Assembly (NCBI GenBank): GCA_022340585.1
Contig: JAJDNS010000229.1
Location: 1 to 57,693, forward strand
Source: Acidobacteriota bacterium
GTDB taxonomy: Bacteria; Acidobacteriota; Vicinamibacteria; Fen-336
Length of the DNA stretch: 57,693 nt
Direction of reading: 5' to 3'
Shown here: positions 8,960 to 18,185 of the stretch, piece by piece
How positions within the stretch are numbered: position 1 is the first letter of the stretch
Layout: each line of letters begins with the position of its first letter
Made by a program: the position numbers and the translations under genes
The notes under the pieces: generated by a model
Seen by the model: the letters and a program-made list of their open reading frames with translations, nothing else
The model's database searches: none
What the model was told of the DNA's origin: nothing

Positions 8960-10438
8960 TCAACGGGCGGCCGAGGCCGTGGCCTGCTCCCGGTTCAGCC
9001 GGTCGCGGGGCGGGATGTAGCCACCAGGGATCTCCAGGTCCGAGCGGGAGTAGTACCGCCAGCCCCCGTCCTCGTATCTGGCCAGGTAGGTCTCGGCCAC
9101 GTCGTCGAGGGCCGCGGAGAGCACGATGTCCCCGGTGACGCCCGGCCACGGGTACGGCATGTGAGCGATCACGTCACGGATCTTCGCGCGGTTGAGGCCG
9201 GCGACCTGGATGGCCCAGAGAAGCATGTTCATCCCGTCGTAGCCGTGGGCCGCATAGGTCCCAGCCTCCACCCCGAAGCGCTCCCGGTAGGCCTTGCGGA
9301 AGCGCTCGAGGCGTGGGCTCTCGCGCCGGGGATTCCAGGGAAAGCCAGCCACCACGCCCTTCGCGTTGTCGCCCGCGATCTCCACGAACTCGTCGGAGAC
9401 GGTGCGGTCACAGCCGAAGAAGGGCTGGTCCATGCCCATCTCCCGCATCTGGTTCAGGATGTGGGCCCCCTCCACCGCGTCGCCCCAGTGCACGACGGCG
9501 TCGGGCTTCGTGGCTTCCACGCGCTCCAGCTCCAGGGAGAAGTCAGTCTGCCCGACCTTGTAGGCCATCTCGATGGGGTTGGGATGGCCCATGCGACGGC
9601 TGCTGTCTCGCACCTCGCGTACCCCGAAGCGACCGTAGCGGTTGGACGCCCGGATGATGGCAACCCTCTCGAAACCCAGCTTGCGGTACCAGTAGTCGGC
9701 CAGGAGATAGGCCTGCTGGCGGTCGTCGCTGATCACCCGCACCACCCAGGGGATGTTGGTTTCGATGAAGGTGGGGTCGGTGTCTCCGGAGTTGATGATC
9801 ACGATCTCGGCCTTGAGGGCCACCCGGATGGCGATGTGGCTGTTGGCCCCGTCGATGGTGCCCAGGATGCCCCAGACCCGGTCCTTGTAGGCCATCTTGA
9901 CGATCTCGTTGCCCGAGGCCCCCCAGAGGCCGTTGTCGTTGCTCACCACCAGCTCGAAGGGGATCTTTCGCTTCAGGTACCCCCCCCGCTCGTTCCACTC
10001 CTCCACGGCCAGGCGGGCCCCCTGGAGCATGGGGATGCCCAGGGACTCCTCGTGGCTCTTGCCTCCCGTGGCCACGGAGACCGTCTGCATGATGGGTCCG
10101 ATGAAGCCGACCTTGACGGTGTCGAGCTCCTCCGGCTCTGGGATCGCCCGGCCTGCCCCGTAGTACTCCATCTGGAGGAGGAAGTTCTCCTTCCAGGGCT
10201 TCACTCCCCCGAAGGGCTCCACGTCCACCGACGTCAGGGCGTAGTTGTCGTCCTTCTGCAGGTCGAGGTCGGGGACCCCGTAGGCGCCGGCGGCGTCGAT
10301 CGTCTTGACCAGCTCCTCGACCTTGGGGTCGTCCAGGGGGATCCAGTCGGGGCCCTCGCTCGCCGCCTCGGCGGCGGCCCCCACCGTGCCCACCGCCAGG
10401 AGACCCAGGGACGCCAGAAGCGTGACCATCCGTCGCAT
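8960..10438 (-). CDS. Periplasmic branched-chain-type ligand-binding protein
   Basis: A 492-residue Leu/Ile/Val-type binding protein with a clean signal peptide (MRRMVTLLASLGLLAVGTVGA) and ribosome site GGGAGG five bases before the ATG. After a roughly 80-residue lead region unusual for the family come VKVGFIGPIMQT, MLQGARLAVEEWNERGGYLKRKIPFELVVSND in outline, ILGTIDGANSHIAIRVALK, VAIIRASNRYGRFGVREVRD and YDGMNMLLWAIQVAGLNRAKIRD. The gene is two bases from the end of the propeller gene and 40 bases before its paralogue. The absence of permease and ATPase genes makes a role in an extracytoplasmic complex more likely than import. Ligand unknown. Confidence 0.9.
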   Translation of the reverse strand: MRRMVTLLASLGLLAVGTVGAAAEAASEGPDWIPLDDPKVEELVKTIDAAGAYGVPDLDLQKDDNYALTSVDVEPFGGVKPWKENFLLQMEYYGAGRAIPEPEELDTVKVGFIGPIMQTVSVATGGKSHEESLGIPMLQGARLAVEEWNERGGYLKRKIPFELVVSNDNGLWGASGNEIVKMAYKDRVWGILGTIDGANSHIAIRVALKAEIVIINSGDTDPTFIETNIPWVVRVISDDRQQAYLLADYWYRKLGFERVAIIRASNRYGRFGVREVRDSSRRMGHPNPIEMAYKVGQTDFSLELERVEATKPDAVVHWGDAVEGAHILNQMREMGMDQPFFGCDRTVSDEFVEIAGDNAKGVVAGFPWNPRRESPRLERFRKAYRERFGVEAGTYAAHGYDGMNMLLWAIQVAGLNRAKIRDVIAHMPYPWPGVTGDIVLSAALDDVAETYLARYEDGGWRYYSRSDLEIPGGYIPPRDRLNREQATASAAR

Positions 10439-10440
10439 GT

Positions 10441-11676
10441 CTACCTCCCCTTCCCGCCGTCATCGCCGACGGCCATGTCGGCGCCGACGGTCGCCGCCTC
10501 TGCCCTCGGGGCCCCGGGCGCCGGGGGGCCGAAGGCATAGAGCGGCCGCTTCTTGAGACCCGGGTAGTAGCCGTCGCCCATGGCCACGGCCAGTCCCTTC
10601 CCGGTCCCGATCCACATGTCGTTGCCGTCGAGGTCGGCGGTGATGGTGAAGTCGTGGGTCAGCGACAGGGGCATGTCCACCAGCTCCACCACCTCACCAC
10701 CCTTGGTGACCTTCGCTCGTCCCCGCCCCGTCTCGGGGTCGCGGGTGTACACCACCCAGGTGTCCCCCGGCCCGTCGGTGATGACCCCCAGGCCCTTGTC
10801 GGAGCAGTACAGGGCCTCCCGGCCGCTCCGCGCCCTCAGAAAGTTGTTGAAGTCCGAGGGCATTCCGCCGTCCTGCTCCGCGTAGCCTTTCCAGTGGCGT
10901 CCGTCGTAGCGGGTGCCCCCGAAGTAGGTCGAGACCCAGAGCACGCCGTCGACGTAGTCCACGCCGGTGGTGATCACGTGGTTGATGCCGTCGTCGCGGT
11001 ACAGGTCGATCTCCATCTCGCCGTCGGGGTCGACGTACTCCTTCCAGTGCTCCGTCTCCACGTCGAACTCCAGGACCCCGCTTCCCCAGACCGCCAGGTG
11101 CACCTTCCCGTCGGCGTAGTCGACCCCGTAGTTCCAGATCTCCTCCATGGGGGCGTTCTTCTCGGTGAAGATGGCCCACTCCTTGGTGCGGGTGTTGTAG
11201 CGCGAGGCCCCGGCGGTGGTGGCGGCCCACACGTTCTCGTGCTCGATGGCGACCCCATAGACCACGTCGTTCACCAGTCCGCTGTTGAGCTGGTGCCAGT
11301 GGTCGAAGCGCCCGCCGGAGAGCCGGGCCAGGCCGCCCCCGAAGAGCCCCAGCCAGACGTCCCCGGTGTTGGGGTCCACGTCGATGGCGGTCACCGCCCG
11401 CCAGGGCAGCCCGTCCTCCTCCTTCCACGTCTCCACGACCTTGCCCGAGGCCTTGTCAATGAGGGCGAGTCCATCCTCGGTGCCCACCCAGACCCGGGGT
11501 CCATCCACCTTGACCGAGTAGATGTGGTCGTTGGGCAGCCCGTCCTTCACGGTGTAGTGCTTCCACTTCGTGTAGACGTAGGGGAGCTCCTGCTCCGCGC
11601 CTTCAGGGTCCTGGGTCAGGGCCGGGACCGCGAGAGCGGGCAGCAGGAGCACGGCCAGCGCAATGCGCCTCTTCAT
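10441..11676 (-). CDS. Exported two-component-regulator-type beta-propeller protein
   Basis: A 411-residue exported protein with signal peptide MKRRIALAVLLLPALAVPALT. It is built of repeats of the two-component regulator propeller kind (PF07494-like): HYTVKDGLPNDHIYSVKVD, RVWVGTEDGLALID, VWLGLFGGGLARLSGG, NVWAATTAGASRYN and DMWIGTGKGLAVAMGD. These blades usually form the extracellular sensor of hybrid histidine kinases, but here no kinase part is attached, so it is a free-standing periplasmic propeller. A tail rich in Ala and Gly follows residue 380. It lies 16 bases after the ten-haem protein gene and two before the binding-protein gene. Role unknown; a ligand or protein docking surface is a reasonable guess. 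Confidence 0.87.
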   Translation of the reverse strand: MKRRIALAVLLLPALAVPALTQDPEGAEQELPYVYTKWKHYTVKDGLPNDHIYSVKVDGPRVWVGTEDGLALIDKASGKVVETWKEEDGLPWRAVTAIDVDPNTGDVWLGLFGGGLARLSGGRFDHWHQLNSGLVNDVVYGVAIEHENVWAATTAGASRYNTRTKEWAIFTEKNAPMEEIWNYGVDYADGKVHLAVWGSGVLEFDVETEHWKEYVDPDGEMEIDLYRDDGINHVITTGVDYVDGVLWVSTYFGGTRYDGRHWKGYAEQDGGMPSDFNNFLRARSGREALYCSDKGLGVITDGPGDTWVVYTRDPETGRGRAKVTKGGEVVELVDMPLSLTHDFTITADLDGNDMWIGTGKGLAVAMGDGYYPGLKKRPLYAFGPPAPGAPRAEAATVGADMAVGDDGGKGR

Positions 11677-11692
11677 CGGACTCTCCTCACTC

Positions 11693-14600
11693 TCACAGCG
11701 TCTTCAGGTACTCGATCAGGTCGTTGAGCTGATCCTTCGTCATGTCGTTGGTCACCCCATGCTGGTCGTAGGGGTTGTGACGGGTCCAGATCTCCTCCAG
11801 GGTGGGCGCGATCCCGTTGTGGAGATAGGGTGCCGAGTCGTAGATGTTGTTCAGGTGGGGGACGTCGAATATGGCGTCACGGTCCAGGGGGTGCCGGGTG
11901 CCCACGTCGTGCTGGGTCCGGTCGGTGTAGTAGGGCGCGAAGTGACAGTGAACGCAGCGTTGTGTCGGCTGGAGCTCCCGGCCGTCGTTGGCGTAGGCAC
12001 GCTCGAAGAGCCTCTTGCCCCGCCGCTGGGCCTCGGTGAGCTCGGCCCCGAGGGGGCGGTAGCGGTTGGGCGGCCGGGGGACGGTGACGGTGTAGTCGTT
12101 CAGGGCATCGAGCTCACCGGGGGTGAAGGGGTCGCTGCGCGTGAAGAAGACCGCCAGCCGGGCCCCGCATTGGCGGGCGAGGCTCACGTTCGTCCCCTCC
12201 CACTTGAAAGGGTCGGTGTCGTAGATCCCCCGCAGGGTACGGTTGTCCACCGGGCTCACCCCGATCCCGTCGGGCTCGATGTCGTAGGTGAGCCCGTCCA
12301 CGTGGCCATCGGGGTGGCAGGTGTGACACGAGAACTGGCGCTGGAAGGCGATGTTGGCGCTGTGGAAGAGCTGCTCCCCCCAACGGATGTGGGTGATGAC
12401 GGGGGGCCCGCCCAGGTCGACGCGGGTCGCCGCCGTCCATCCCGCGGTATCGATGACGGTCAGCGAATCGTCCAGTGCGTTCGCGACCCAGGCCGTCCGC
12501 CCGTCGGGGGCGAAGGTGACGCCCCGGGGGCTGTTCCGAGTCGGCACGTGGGCGGCCACGAACTCGAGGGACTGCCCGAGGTGGTTGGGCAACAGCTCAC
12601 GTCGCTGCTCGTCGGTTGTCCCCTGGACCAGGGCCACCAATTTCTCCACGTCGATCACCGCCACCCGGTCGGTACCGGAGCTGGTGACCAGCGCCGTACG
12701 GCCATCCGGTGAGAAGGCCACGTCGGCCACGTCGGCGAAGTACTGGTTGGGCTCGTCGAGGAGCAGCTGGTCCACCGTCCCGTTTGCCCAGAGCAGTCCG
12801 ATCCCGTTGGTGATGGTCCAGCCCTGGATAATCCGGGTCATGGGCACCAGGTTCTTGGTCCGGTTGAGGGTCACGAGGGCGAACTCACCGCTGGGGTGCC
12901 AGTCCACACCCATCAGGAGGTTGGTCCCGGGGAGGACGCGCCGGTCCTCGACGCGACCCTCGGTGGCTTCCACCATCGTGACCTCCGACATGGAGGGCTT
13001 GCGAAAGCCGACGAAGCGGGAGAGGGCGTTCGTGACCAGAAGGTGCTGTCCGTCGGGAGAGAGAGCCACGGACCAGGGGTCGCGGCTGGCCGGTATCCGA
13101 CGCTTCTCCTCCCCACTGGCAATGTCGATGACCGAGATGCTGTCACCCGCGGTGTTGGCCACGAAGAGGGTCGCACCCGAGCGGTCGGTGAGCAGCCCGT
13201 GGGGCTCGTCTCCGACCTTGATCGTGCGGGTCACCTTCCTGGCCGCCACGTCGATGACGGATACCGAGTCGTCGAGGCGGCTGCTCACGAAGGCGCGGCG
13301 TCCGGACGGGTCGAAGGCGACGTCGTGGGCGTGTCCGCCCACGGTGATCTCGGCGACCCTCTGCCGGCTTCCGGCGTCGACCACCACCACCGTTCCCGAC
13401 GACTCGCAGGCCACGTAGACCTCGGTCCCGTCGGGGGTGAAGGCGAGGTTGACGGGCGTCTTGTACTCCACCTGCAGCGAGGCCCGCACCTTGTGGCGGC
13501 GCTCTTCGCCGGGCAGGGACTCGGGGCTGTAGCGCGCCGCCTCCAGGATCTCCTTCGGGATCTCCCCCGTCGTGGAGCCTCCGTTGCGCTCGCTCCCGGC
13601 TCCCTCGTGGTCCGCGGCCTCGTTGCCGGCTCTCGACTCCAGCGGATGGGCGATGGCGGCCAGCGCCATGCCGAAGTCGAAGGGCTCGCCGTGGGCCTTC
13701 TCGTGACACCGGGCGCAGGTCGCCTCCCCCACCTCCTGGAGACCCGCTTTGCGGGCGGCGAACGGGTCCCGCATCACCGCCTCCGGGCTGTACTCGCTCC
13801 CGGCGCCGTGGCAGGACTCGCAGCCCACACCCTCCGTGGGGCTGAAGGACTCCAGTGCGGCGTGCTCCCCGTCTCCGCCGGTGGCGTGGCACCTCAAGCA
13901 GGCGGGCGAGGTCTGGGGCGACGACCTCACACCCATCTCCTCGGCGATCTTCGCCGCCGCCGGGCTCGCGAGGGCCGCGTAGGCCCGAGCGTGGGGGCTG
14001 AGCCTCCAGAGGCTGTGCTGGTAGCCCATCATGGGCCCGCGGTGACAGACCCCGCATGCGTGGGTCCCGGTCAGGCGCGGGCCGGCGGCCTCCGCTCCCG
14101 CCCCCACCTCGGCGATCTTCGGAAGGGTTCCGGAGGCCGGCGGGCCCTCGGGCATCGGATGAGACAGGCGCTCCCAGGCCTCGTCGACGTCGATCTTCGG
14201 CCTGTTGTGGACGGCCACGTGGGAGCCCTTCACGTAGTGGCAGACCTCGCAGTCCCTCTTCGTGAACTTGCGCAGGCCGGCCATCATCGCCGCTTCCCGG
14301 TCGTCCATGACCATCATGTACTCGCTGCCCGGACCGTGGCATTTCTCGCATTGCACTCCGTCCTCGATGCGGAAACCCTCGACGCGCTCCCAGTCCTCGG
14401 CGTCGGCGGCGGTGGCGTGACAGCCCAGGCAGATCGGCGATTGCTCGGGGACGTCGGTGATGCCCGAGAGCCGGGCCATCTCCTTGGCCTCCGGGAGCGC
14501 CAGGGACGCCCAGGCCTTGGCGTGCCCGCTGAGGAGCCAGTGGCTGTACTGGTTCCCCGTGCCGTGCCCCTCGTGGCACTCCGCGCAGGCGAGGGCCCCC

Positions 14601-14698
14601 ACGTAGACGGGCTGCTTCTCCTGGCCCCGGACGACCGTCACCCCGAGGGCGCACACCGCCCCCGCCACCACCGCAAAGCGAAGCGCACCCCTGCTCAT
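11693..14698 (-). CDS. Ten-haem cytochrome c / YVTN propeller / peroxidase-like fusion
   Basis: A 1001-residue exported protein. The ATG at 14698 starts a signal (MSRGALRFAVVAGAVCALGV); the frame is open further upstream but that part is antisense to the neighbour. Residues about 35-350 carry eight CXXCH haem sites in two similar tetrahaem modules (CAECH, CLGCH, CEKCH, CEVCH, then CGVCH, CLRCH, CESCH, CARCH), like cytochrome c554-type modules. Residues about 410-800 are a YVTN-type beta-propeller (VNLAFTPDGTEVYVA, AFVSSRLDDSVSVIDV). The C terminus has CHTCH and CVHCH in a MauG/cytochrome c peroxidase-like domain with APYLHNGIAPTLEEIW. It should pass electrons in the periplasm; partner and substrate are unknown. 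Confidence 0.93.
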   Translation of the reverse strand: MSRGALRFAVVAGAVCALGVTVVRGQEKQPVYVGALACAECHEGHGTGNQYSHWLLSGHAKAWASLALPEAKEMARLSGITDVPEQSPICLGCHATAADAEDWERVEGFRIEDGVQCEKCHGPGSEYMMVMDDREAAMMAGLRKFTKRDCEVCHYVKGSHVAVHNRPKIDVDEAWERLSHPMPEGPPASGTLPKIAEVGAGAEAAGPRLTGTHACGVCHRGPMMGYQHSLWRLSPHARAYAALASPAAAKIAEEMGVRSSPQTSPACLRCHATGGDGEHAALESFSPTEGVGCESCHGAGSEYSPEAVMRDPFAARKAGLQEVGEATCARCHEKAHGEPFDFGMALAAIAHPLESRAGNEAADHEGAGSERNGGSTTGEIPKEILEAARYSPESLPGEERRHKVRASLQVEYKTPVNLAFTPDGTEVYVACESSGTVVVVDAGSRQRVAEITVGGHAHDVAFDPSGRRAFVSSRLDDSVSVIDVAARKVTRTIKVGDEPHGLLTDRSGATLFVANTAGDSISVIDIASGEEKRRIPASRDPWSVALSPDGQHLLVTNALSRFVGFRKPSMSEVTMVEATEGRVEDRRVLPGTNLLMGVDWHPSGEFALVTLNRTKNLVPMTRIIQGWTITNGIGLLWANGTVDQLLLDEPNQYFADVADVAFSPDGRTALVTSSGTDRVAVIDVEKLVALVQGTTDEQRRELLPNHLGQSLEFVAAHVPTRNSPRGVTFAPDGRTAWVANALDDSLTVIDTAGWTAATRVDLGGPPVITHIRWGEQLFHSANIAFQRQFSCHTCHPDGHVDGLTYDIEPDGIGVSPVDNRTLRGIYDTDPFKWEGTNVSLARQCGARLAVFFTRSDPFTPGELDALNDYTVTVPRPPNRYRPLGAELTEAQRRGKRLFERAYANDGRELQPTQRCVHCHFAPYYTDRTQHDVGTRHPLDRDAIFDVPHLNNIYDSAPYLHNGIAPTLEEIWTRHNPYDQHGVTNDMTKDQLNDLIEYLKTL

Positions 14699-14709
14699 CG
14701 TCACCCCCG

Positions 14710-16329
14710 TCAGCTCGCGTCCTGGACGACGGTGAGGATCTGGTCCGCGGGTACGTCGCTCAACGTCGTCGTCTCTCCGTCCGGCCACCGGATATCGATC
14801 CGATCCACCTTCACCGCCGACCCGAGGCCGAAGTGCACACGTGGGTCGCCCTGGGACAGGTAGCCGTTGACCGGGATCACGTCCTGGAACTGGGTCCGCG
14901 GTCCCGCCACCACCGTCACCCGGGCCCCGATGGCCGTCTGCCCGTTGTCGCCCCGACGCGCGTCGACCTTGATCCAGTGGTTTCCCGTCCCGCCCTCGTT
15001 CCGGAGCAGGTGCGGGGGGCCCGAGGTGTCGAGGGCCACCAGATCCACGTTGCCGTCGTCGTCGAAGTCGGCCCAGGATGCTCCCCGGCCCACCCATTTC
15101 CCGTCGAAGTACTCCCCGGAGCCGCGGGAGACGTCCACGAAGTGTCCGGTTCCGTCGTTGCGGGCCAGGACCGCGTCCTCCGTGTACTCGTGATGGGCGT
15201 TGCCTGTGGCGACGAAGATGTCGGGATGGCCGTCGTTGTCGTAGTCGAACAGCACCGAGCCCCAGCCCGTGTACTGTCCGAAGATGACCGCGAGCCCCGA
15301 GCGGTCGATGAGGTCGACGTAGTAGTCGTCCTCCTTGGAGAGGAGGCTCCCGTAGTCCATGTCCGGAATGAGGATGTCCAGGAACCCGTCGGCGTTGAGG
15401 TCGGCCACGGTAGGCCCCATGGAGGAGACGCCCTGACCGTGCTGGCCCAGGGCCAGGCCGAGGAAGAGGCTCTTCTCCTCGAAGGTACCGTCCCCTTTGC
15501 TCTCGTAGTAGTAGTTCTCCATGGAGTCGTTGGCCACGTAGACGTCGAGGAGGCCGTCGTTGTTGAGGTCGGTGGCCACCGAGCTCATGGCCCGACCTCC
15601 CGGGTTCCACATCCCCACCTCCCTGGTGACGTCGGTGAAGGTGCCATCCCCGTCGTTGCGGTAGAGGATGCAGGGGACCCCGTTGTAGCTCAACGGTCCG
15701 GGATATCCGGCGGCCGCGTAGTAGGAGCGGAACTTGCCCTCGTCGTACTCGAGGTAGTTGGTCACCAAGACGTCGAGGTCGCCGTCCCCGTCGTAGTCGA
15801 ACCAGGGCGCGTTCAGGCTCCAGCGCGGGTCGTCCAGTCCCGACGCTTCGGAGACGTCGGTGAATGTCCCGTCTCCCTCGTTCCGGTAGAGCTCGTTGGG
15901 TCCGTAGGCCAGGACGTAGAGGTCGAGGTCGCCGTCGTTGTCGTAGTCGGCGGCCGAGCAGCCGAAGGCAAAGCCCTTTCCCGGCACCCCCGCCTCCGTG
16001 GTCACGTCGACGAACTTCCAGTCCCCGAGGTTGCGGTACAGCGCGTTGTGCAGCTTGCCGACGAGATCGCGGCCGCGGTTGTCGCTGACCGTCTGCTCCC
16101 AGCGTCCGTTGGGAAAGTAGATGTCGAGACGCCCGTCGCCGTCGTAGTCGAAGACGCAGACCCCGGACCCGGTCCCCTCGACGATGTTGCTCAGTTCGTG
16201 GTCCCCGAAGCTTCGGGTGAACGTGATGCCGGCCTCCGCCGTCTTCTCGGCGAAGGTGGGGAGCTTCGAGGGTTCGGCCGCCCCGAGAAGCAGGAGAGCA
16301 GGAGCGACCAGCCCCAGGAAACGCTTCAT
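14710..16329 (-). CDS. CRTAC1-family FG-GAP / ASPIC-UnbV exported protein
   Basis: A 539-residue exported protein with signal MKRFLGLVAPALLLLGAA. It begins with the family pattern FAEKTAEAGITFTRSFG, followed by FG-GAP/VCBS propeller repeats with DYDGDGRLD, DYDNDGDLD, DLNNDGLLD and DYDNDGHPD, and ends in an ASPIC/UnbV domain (HWIKVDARRGDNGQTAIGARVTV in outline, DRIDIRWPDGE). CRTAC1-like proteins are common in Acidobacteriota and Planctomycetota and are thought to bind calcium or partner proteins at the cell surface. The start ATG overlaps the stop of the PD40/dihaem gene by four bases (ATGA), and the ten-haem gene starts 11 bases after its stop. Likely a structural partner of the cytochromes. 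Confidence 0.93.
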   Translation of the reverse strand: MKRFLGLVAPALLLLGAAEPSKLPTFAEKTAEAGITFTRSFGDHELSNIVEGTGSGVCVFDYDGDGRLDIYFPNGRWEQTVSDNRGRDLVGKLHNALYRNLGDWKFVDVTTEAGVPGKGFAFGCSAADYDNDGDLDLYVLAYGPNELYRNEGDGTFTDVSEASGLDDPRWSLNAPWFDYDGDGDLDVLVTNYLEYDEGKFRSYYAAAGYPGPLSYNGVPCILYRNDGDGTFTDVTREVGMWNPGGRAMSSVATDLNNDGLLDVYVANDSMENYYYESKGDGTFEEKSLFLGLALGQHGQGVSSMGPTVADLNADGFLDILIPDMDYGSLLSKEDDYYVDLIDRSGLAVIFGQYTGWGSVLFDYDNDGHPDIFVATGNAHHEYTEDAVLARNDGTGHFVDVSRGSGEYFDGKWVGRGASWADFDDDGNVDLVALDTSGPPHLLRNEGGTGNHWIKVDARRGDNGQTAIGARVTVVAGPRTQFQDVIPVNGYLSQGDPRVHFGLGSAVKVDRIDIRWPDGETTTLSDVPADQILTVVQDAS

Positions 16330-18185
16330 CGGCTTCCTCCGCTGTTGTCGAGCGCGGGGGCGTGGTCCCGGACGTCCGGTCGCGCGCGGAGCGCTCCAAG
16401 GTCAATCCACTGGATGAAGGTCAGGACGTCCTCCCTCGTGAGGCCCTTGACTGGGCCGGGCGCCACCGTCCCGTCGGCGCCCACGTCATCCCAGCGCCGA
16501 TCGGTCCGCCGGCCCAGAAGGTGCCAGATCAGGGGGCTGGTCCGCGCCTGGCCGGGCTGGACCGACCCGTCCAGGAGGACCTCGTACGCGTCCCCCTGGT
16601 CCAGGCGGGGCGGCTGGCCCCTCTCGCCGTGGCATTCGAGGCACTGTCGTTCGATGATGGGTCGAACGGTGCCGGCGAAGTCCACGAACCGTCGACGCTC
16701 GGGAGGCATGGTGAGGCGGGCCGGCGGTGCCTGGGCCGCCTCCACGAACCGGTTGGGAGGCGTCCTCTCTGGATCCTCGTGGCAGCCGATGCACCCGCGG
16801 GCCTCCTTCCATCGGGTCCACACCCAGCCGCAGGTCTGGAGCGCCAGGCCGTCCTCGTCCAGCAGCTGTAGCTCCACCGGGATGTCTGCGGGCACCTCCA
16901 CGTTGAAGGAGCCGTCGCCGGCGAGGTCGGCCTCCCCGAGGAGACGACGGGGAGCGAGCCCGGTAGCCATCCCGTCACCGGGCCGGCGGGGCAGCCCCTC
17001 GATGACCCGCAGTCGCCTGGGGAGGCCGGGAGGCCAGGCATCCCGGTCCAGATCGCTGATCCCCACGTCGAGGCCGTAGAACCACCCCACGGCGTCGTTG
17101 CCACGGACGCTGCTGGAGCGTCCGTCCGGGACCGGGCGGGGGACCAGTGCCCGAGCCCAGACGTCGTTCCGCTCCGGATCGTCGAAGACCAGGGTCCTTT
17201 CTCCGGTGGCGGGGTCGAACCGGTGGATCGCGTAGTCCCGGTCCCGCGAGCCCGGGCGCCACGCGACGAGAAGGCCTCCCTCGGGGTGGGTGGCCGGCGC
17301 GCGGTAGAGGCCATCGTCGCTCAGCAGCCGATGCGAGTGGAGGTTGCGACGGAGGCTCACGGCGGCCAGGGAGCCTGCACCGTCATCGGCCAGGTGGTCC
17401 CCCTCCACGAAGGCCACCAGGCGGTCGGCGGCGTAGGCGGGCATGCGCTTCTCCCGTCGGCCCTCGTCTCCGGCGAAGATCATGAGGTCGGTCCCGTCGA
17501 TGTTCACCCCGAACAGCGCCATCCGTCCCTCGGGTCCCCGCTCGAGGGAGCGGCGCTGGAGGGACGCGAAGATCATCCGTCCGTCGGGCAGCACGACGGG
17601 ATCGAAGTCGTTGGACAGGTTGAAGGTGATCTGGTGCTCTCGCGTGCCATCGAGACGGCACGTGAAGAGCGCGGTCCGGGGGCCGTCGGCCGACTCGTTC
17701 GTCTCCCCCGGCAACGTCCCCACGAAGGCGACCTGCTCCCACGGCTCGGTGGAGGTCGGGGTCAGGGTGTACATCATCGGGAGGTAGATCGGGTGCCGCG
17801 CGCCACCCGGCCCACAGGTGATCTTGCGGGCTCCGGCGCCATCGACACCCGTCTCCCAGATGCACCAGGGGTCACCGGCCTCCTTCCGACCCGCGAACAC
17901 GATCCGCTCGCCATCGAACGAGACGTCCGGCTCGGTCGCGCTCTGGAACTCCCCGGTCAGGACCCGCGGCGCACCGGCGGGCGGCACCAGCACGATGCGA
18001 CCGCCGTCTCCCGACTCCCCGCGGAGAGTGCCGCCCACCGCAGGCTCGGTGCTGGCCCCGGCCTCCGCGGGCAGCTGCTCGACGACGAGCGCCAACGGCG
18101 TGTCCGACGCGTCCCCGCTCCCGGGAGCCACCAGAGCGACCCAGCCGAGTGCCGCCAGGCTCGGGAGGAGCCTCCGCCGACTCAT
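16326..18185 (-). CDS. PD40 beta-propeller with two c-type haem sites, HzsA-related
   Basis: A 619-residue exported protein. The start at 18185 gives MSRRRLLPSLAALGWVALVAP as signal, and the upstream gene's stop overlaps it (ATGA). Residues about 90-400 form a TolB/PD40-like propeller (VSFDGERIVFAGRK, FDPVVLPDGRMIFASLQ). Two CXXCH sites follow, CIGCH near residue 465 and CLECH near 515, the latter in a small cytochrome domain with FAGTVRPIIERQCLEC. This order resembles proteins annotated as hydrazine synthase alpha-related, but the rest of an anammox gene set is absent, so hydrazine synthesis is not implied. It probably shuttles electrons to or from the ten-haem protein encoded two genes downstream. 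Confidence 0.88.
   Translation of the reverse strand: MSRRRLLPSLAALGWVALVAPGSGDASDTPLALVVEQLPAEAGASTEPAVGGTLRGESGDGGRIVLVPPAGAPRVLTGEFQSATEPDVSFDGERIVFAGRKEAGDPWCIWETGVDGAGARKITCGPGGARHPIYLPMMYTLTPTSTEPWEQVAFVGTLPGETNESADGPRTALFTCRLDGTREHQITFNLSNDFDPVVLPDGRMIFASLQRRSLERGPEGRMALFGVNIDGTDLMIFAGDEGRREKRMPAYAADRLVAFVEGDHLADDGAGSLAAVSLRRNLHSHRLLSDDGLYRAPATHPEGGLLVAWRPGSRDRDYAIHRFDPATGERTLVFDDPERNDVWARALVPRPVPDGRSSSVRGNDAVGWFYGLDVGISDLDRDAWPPGLPRRLRVIEGLPRRPGDGMATGLAPRRLLGEADLAGDGSFNVEVPADIPVELQLLDEDGLALQTCGWVWTRWKEARGCIGCHEDPERTPPNRFVEAAQAPPARLTMPPERRRFVDFAGTVRPIIERQCLECHGERGQPPRLDQGDAYEVLLDGSVQPGQARTSPLIWHLLGRRTDRRWDDVGADGTVAPGPVKGLTREDVLTFIQWIDLGALRARPDVRDHAPALDNSGGSR

Noticed and set aside
16326..18185. 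Hydrazine synthase function and anammox metabolism
   Set aside because: Only distant domain-order similarity; no other anammox genes and a saccharolytic context.
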